Shown here: in pieces, positions 5,148 to 8,564 of the stretch | Position numbering within the stretch: the stretch's first letter is position 1 | How the letters are laid out: each line of letters begins with the position of its first letter | DNA from: Bacillota bacterium | Lineage (GTDB): Bacteria > Bacillota > Clostridia > Lachnospirales > Cellulosilyticaceae | Reading direction: 5' to 3' | Assembly: GCA_023412455.1 (NCBI GenBank) | Contig: JAEYNQ010000157.1 | Span: 1 to 8,564, forward strand | DNA: 8,564 nt | Position numbers and translations under genes: made by a program | Notes under the pieces: model-generated | What the model saw: only the letters and a program-made list of their open reading frames with translations | What the model was told of the DNA's origin: nothing | Database searches by the model: none

Positions 5148-6248
5148 ATGATCGATGTATTAATATCAGGGTTTTATGGCTTTCGCAACAGTGGTGATGA
5201 TGCCATATTATTAGGAATGATCGAGGAGCTCAAGAGAGCCAATCCTCAGATAAAAATCACTGTACTTTCTAAAACCCCCGAAAAAACAAAAGAGATCTAT
5301 GGGGTAGAGTCTATTTCACGCTTTAATATGTTTCAGATTATTAAGGTGATGAGAAAGTCTCGCCTTTTCATCAGTGGGGGAGGAAGTCTCATACAAGATG
5401 TTACCAGTACCCGTTCCCTTCTTTATTATTTGGGACTTATTCGTCTTGCCCATTTTTTAAAGGTAAGAGTTATGCTCTATGCCAATGGCATAGGCCCTGT
5501 TAAAGAAGAAAAGAATCGTAAGCTTTGTAAGAAGATATTAGATAAAGTAGAACTCATTACCTTGAGGGAACCTATGTCTAAGGAGGAAATAGAAAGCTTA
5601 GGTATTCGTACACCACGTATAGAGGTAACAGCTGACCCTGCTATGACCTTAAAAGAAGTAACAGGTGATAAGGCTAAAAAGCTTATAAAAGAGCTTGGTC
5701 TAGAGGAAGGGAAACCTTTAATTACCCTATCTGTACGTCCTTGGGGTGATTGTGTAGAAGCGTATACCACTGTACTGGCAGAGGTAGCTGATGAGCTGGC
5801 TGAGAAATATGAGGCACAGATTCTTTTAGCCCCTTTACAGCTTAGTCAAGATTTAGAAGTATGCCAAAAGGTAGCTGATCAAATGAAGACACCTAGCTAT
5901 CTTTTAAAAAAGGATTATCATATCACTGAGCTATTGGCACTTATTAAGGCCTCTGACCTAATGATTGGCATGCGCCTTCATGCCCTTATTTATGCTGTCT
6001 CTATGTGTGTACCCATTGTAGGCATTGTTTATGACCCTAAGGTAGAAGGGCTTTTGCGTTATACTCACCAGTATTCAGCAGGAGAGGTACAGGAGCTTAA
6101 AAAGGACAAGCTCTTAGCAGTGATTAATGAAGTATGGGAAAACCGCCAGAGTCTTCAAAAGGAATTACAAGGTCAAAAAATGGAGCTAGAGAGATTAGCT
6201 AAGAAAAATACAGAAGAAGTTATTAGGCTCATAGCTTCCTACAAATAA
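5148..6248 (+). CDS. csaB: Polysaccharide pyruvyl transferase CsaB
   Basis: CsaB moves pyruvate from phosphoenolpyruvate onto a sugar of the secondary cell wall polymer, forming the ketal that S-layer-homology domains bind. The 366-residue protein is the usual length. Hallmarks in order: GFRNSGDDAI (11-20), ISGGGSLIQD (75-84), YANGIGPV (111-118), TLREPMS (138-144), TADPAM (161-166), SVRPWGD (195-201), GMRLHALIYA (274-283) and VYDPKVEGLL (294-303). The glycine-rich loops and the RLHAL segment are the strongest signs of the family. AGGAG (5134-5138) precedes the ATG by nine bases. It sits between a glycosyltransferase and a flippase, fitting modification of the glycan before export. If the organism has SLH proteins, this gene would be needed to anchor them. 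Confidence 0.95.
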   Translation: MIDVLISGFYGFRNSGDDAILLGMIEELKRANPQIKITVLSKTPEKTKEIYGVESISRFNMFQIIKVMRKSRLFISGGGSLIQDVTSTRSLLYYLGLIRLAHFLKVRVMLYANGIGPVKEEKNRKLCKKILDKVELITLREPMSKEEIESLGIRTPRIEVTADPAMTLKEVTGDKAKKLIKELGLEEGKPLITLSVRPWGDCVEAYTTVLAEVADELAEKYEAQILLAPLQLSQDLEVCQKVADQMKTPSYLLKKDYHITELLALIKASDLMIGMRLHALIYAVSMCVPIVGIVYDPKVEGLLRYTHQYSAGEVQELKKDKLLAVINEVWENRQSLQKELQGQKMELERLAKKNTEEVIRLIASYK

Positions 6249-6263
6249 TGAGGAGTGAAGAAT

Positions 6264-7811
6264 TTGGATTATAGTAAGACCATTAAAACAGCAGGGTTTA
6301 TGGCCGTTACCACCATACTTGCAAAAGTATTAGGTTTGGTTCGGGATATGATTCTCGCCGCAGTTTATGCCACAGGCCCACAAGCTACTGCCTTTACAGC
6401 AGCTACAGAGGTGCCTTTGAGGTTATTTGATGTAGTGATTGGTGGTGTTATAACAGCCGCTTTTATTCCCATCTACAACTCTGTTTTAACAAAAGAGAAT
6501 AAGGAAAAGGCCATGAAGTTTGCCAATGACTATGTCAATGGGGTATTGGTTGTCACTCTTCTTCTTACCTTTTTTGGGTTACTCTTTAATAGGTGGCTCA
6601 TTGGCTTTATTGCACCAGGAATAGACGCGCCAACTACAGAGCTAGCCATTAGCTTGTCGCGTATTATGTTTGGAATGATTATTTTTACAGGACTCACCTA
6701 TGTTTTTGTAGGTATTTTAAACTCCAATGGTGAGTTTTATATCACTTCCATGTTGAGTGTAGTTTTTAATATCATTCTTATTGTTTATTTTATTTTCTTT
6801 ATCAAAAGGGGAGGTATTTTTGGGCTAGCTATTACTTGGGTTATTGCTTGGGCTGCACAAGCCTTTATCCAAGCCCCTTATCTAAAAAAGTTTCAATTTA
6901 AGTATAAGCCAACCCTTCAACTGAATACACCAGAGATGAAAATGGCCATTAAGTTGGCGGTGCCGATTCTCATTAGTTCCTGGGCACCACCAGTAGCTTC
7001 CCTTGTTAATTTACGAATGTCTTCTTATTTAAATGGAGGAAAGGCTTTTACGGCCTTAAGCTATTCCAATAAGCTTTATATAGTGATTACAGGTGTTTTT
7101 GCCTTTGTAGCCTCAAATTTGAGCTTTCCTTATCTGGCAAAGGCAGAGGCTTCAGGACGAAAAGATGAGATCAAGAAGATGCGTGGATTACTTCTTATTA
7201 TCATTACCTTTATTATGGCACCTATTATGGTAGGACTGATTTTATTGGCTCTTCCTATTGTAAGGTTAGCCTTTGAAAGAGGGAATTTTACAGCGGCAGA
7301 CTCAGCCCTTACTGCTACGGCTCTTATGGGATGTAGCTTTGGGATGTTAGCCCATTCGTACAATGAAATCCTCAATAAAATCTTTTATGCCCTTAGAAAC
7401 TCTAAAACGCCTATGTATACGGCTATGATTGGAATGGGTGTAAATATTGTAGGAAGTGTTATTTTATCCCGTTATATGGGAATCATCGGCTTAGGTTTTG
7501 CTATTGCTCTTGGTTATATGATCACAGCTATTTTGAACCTGATTTGGATGAGTAAGGAATTGGGAGATTTTGGGCAGAGGCAAGAGTTTATCGATTTAGG
7601 AAAGATTGCCTTAGCGGTGACTTTGATGGGAGGCGCAGTATTTGCCATAAGAGGGCTTTTTGAAGGGGCACCCTTGGGTGTACTGGTACCTACTGGTGTG
7701 GGGATTGTTGTGTATTTTGTAAGCTGTATCTTACTAAAGGTTTCTGCCGTGTGGCAATTTATTGATTTTGTTCAAGCAAAACTAAAGAGAGGTGAAATAA
7801 ATGGAAAATAG
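6264..7811 (+). CDS. murJ: MurJ/MviN-family lipid II or polysaccharide flippase
   Basis: An integral membrane protein of the MOP superfamily with about 14 predicted helices and the usual length (515-518 residues). Family marks are LAKVLGLVRDM near the N-terminus (with the conserved Arg-Asp), ATAFTAATEVP, TAAFIPIY just after the second helix, and FYALRNSKTPMYTAM before the C-terminal helices. MurJ flips lipid-linked peptidoglycan precursor. In this setting it may instead, or also, move the pyruvylated polymer intermediate, so the symbol names the family and not a proven substrate. The start is probably TTG 6264, eight bases after AGGAG (6251-6255); the GTG at 6255 overlaps that site and adds three residues. 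Six to fifteen bases separate it from csaB, depending on the start. Its end overlaps the next gene by 11 bases, so the two are likely translationally coupled. Confidence 0.9.
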   Translation: MDYSKTIKTAGFMAVTTILAKVLGLVRDMILAAVYATGPQATAFTAATEVPLRLFDVVIGGVITAAFIPIYNSVLTKENKEKAMKFANDYVNGVLVVTLLLTFFGLLFNRWLIGFIAPGIDAPTTELAISLSRIMFGMIIFTGLTYVFVGILNSNGEFYITSMLSVVFNIILIVYFIFFIKRGGIFGLAITWVIAWAAQAFIQAPYLKKFQFKYKPTLQLNTPEMKMAIKLAVPILISSWAPPVASLVNLRMSSYLNGGKAFTALSYSNKLYIVITGVFAFVASNLSFPYLAKAEASGRKDEIKKMRGLLLIIITFIMAPIMVGLILLALPIVRLAFERGNFTAADSALTATALMGCSFGMLAHSYNEILNKIFYALRNSKTPMYTAMIGMGVNIVGSVILSRYMGIIGLGFAIALGYMITAILNLIWMSKELGDFGQRQEFIDLGKIALAVTLMGGAVFAIRGLFEGAPLGVLVPTGVGIVVYFVSCILLKVSAVWQFIDFVQAKLKRGEINGK

Positions 7812-8564
7812 CCTTTTTGGCTCAATGTTGCTTTATCTATGGGTGCTTTATAAGGACAGTTATCTTTATAAGGTACTAAGTGCTTTTTATGGTTTTCTGG
7901 AAAGGTTATTTTTAAATAGCTTCTTTTATTCTTTATTATTTGGAGAAGGGAAAAGACGGGATTATACGCAAAGCAAAGTGTATAAGCTTTTTTATCTGCC
8001 TTTTAAAATGTTGGAAGGGATAGGCAATAAGCTTTCCTTTAAAGGCGTACGGGACAGCTCTGTCTTGGAGGAAATACGTCACTATATCCATAGTGTGTTT
8101 TCTTTAAATACCAACTTAATGGGGGCTTTTTTGGTAAGCTTTACAGGGCTCTATGCTTTGCTACATAGAGGATTGAATAAATATGTAGTGTTAGCTCTTC
8201 TTATAGTAGGTGCTATAGCCATCCTTATAAATAGAGATGGCATGCGTATTATTGAGCATAGCAAGGTGATGCAAGGAATTTTATATCTTTTAGCTTTTAA
8301 AATCGATTTTAGTTTTTATACCCCTCAAAATAGAAGACGTCATCTCCTTTATGGAATAGGCTTAGGTTTACTTACCGCCCTTATGGGGGCTCAAATAGGA
8401 CCTCTTATGGCAGTCGTTTTAGTAGCAGGCTTTACAGCCAGCTTCATGATTTTTTATAAGGTAGAATATGGACTTTATGCGGTTATTTTTATTGCTCCTC
8501 TATTAGGGACCAAATATGTGATAGCCTTAGTCTTTTTGACCATATGTTCTCTTTTAGTGAAAAG
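7801..8564 (+). CDS. O-antigen ligase/polymerase-like membrane protein (N-terminal part)
   Basis: The frame is open from ATG 7801 to the window edge (254 codons), with AGAGG (7788-7792) eight bases before the start. About 130 N-terminal residues, including a cytoplasmic-looking stretch (EGKRRDYTQSKVYK and VLEEIRHYIHSVF), are followed by closely packed hydrophobic segments: GAFLVSFTGLYALL, YVVLALLIVGAIAIL, GIGLGLLTALMGAQIG, PLMAVVLVAGFTASFMIF, YAVIFIAPLLG and YVIALVFLTIC. This layout, placed after csaB and murJ, fits the Wzy/WaaL-type proteins that polymerise or attach exported glycans. The large extracytoplasmic loop that would settle the family lies beyond the window, so the product is inferred mostly from topology and context. 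The gene overlaps murJ by 11 bases. It is cut by the window edge; nothing suggests it is broken. Confidence 0.7.
   Translation, partial: MENSLFGSMLLYLWVLYKDSYLYKVLSAFYGFLERLFLNSFFYSLLFGEGKRRDYTQSKVYKLFYLPFKMLEGIGNKLSFKGVRDSSVLEEIRHYIHSVFSLNTNLMGAFLVSFTGLYALLHRGLNKYVVLALLIVGAIAILINRDGMRIIEHSKVMQGILYLLAFKIDFSFYTPQNRRRHLLYGIGLGLLTALMGAQIGPLMAVVLVAGFTASFMIFYKVEYGLYAVIFIAPLLGTKYVIALVFLTICSLLVK

Overview
The window looks like chromosomal DNA from a low-GC Firmicute, most likely a clostridium. The coding sequences are AT-rich with strong AGGAGG-type ribosome binding sites and some GTG/TTG starts. There is a multicopy Rpn-type PD-(D/E)XK nuclease, and a csaB-murJ cell-wall polymer cluster typical of Clostridia. 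A member of Lachnospirales (Cellulosilyticum-like) is my guess from the feel of the Rpn and repeat sequences; it is not proven by anything visible here. Every supported gene is on the + strand.

Region 1 (1-3750) is accessory and repeat-driven. It opens with the last codons, terminator and right end of an IS66-family element. That end sits directly against the 3' half of a decayed rpn gene. Four copies (R1-R4) of a GC-rich repeat, all in direct orientation, then alternate with short gene cargo: R1 - acidic 202-aa protein - R2 - rpn remnant plus a 36-aa ORF - R3 - intact rpn nuclease gene - R4. R2 and R3 continue into a near-identical tail made of a long hairpin and an extended -10 promoter, which in R3 drives the intact rpn gene. 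R4 ends in the same hairpin, lengthened and followed by a T-rich tract. The repeat core can fold into a three-way junction, and the tail hairpin shows paired compensatory changes between copies, so R may act as structured RNA or foldable single-stranded DNA. A possible eroded fifth copy lies at about 3777-3830.

Region 2 (about 3840 to the end) is a cell-envelope operon behind one extended -10 promoter: a GT4-like glycosyltransferase, the polysaccharide pyruvyl transferase CsaB, a MurJ/MviN-family lipid flippase, and the N-terminal part of a multi-spanning membrane protein of probable O-antigen ligase/polymerase type that runs off the window. In known systems CsaB adds pyruvate ketals to secondary cell wall polymers, and these anchor S-layer-homology proteins. 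A glycosyltransferase, a flippase and a polymerase or ligase alongside it fit synthesis, export and attachment of such a polymer, though that link is inferred from gene order.

The most unusual material is the R-repeat/rpn array: cargo genes bounded by structured direct repeats, an rpn gene in three states (IS-interrupted, internally deleted, intact), and the two damaged copies broken at the same internal site.
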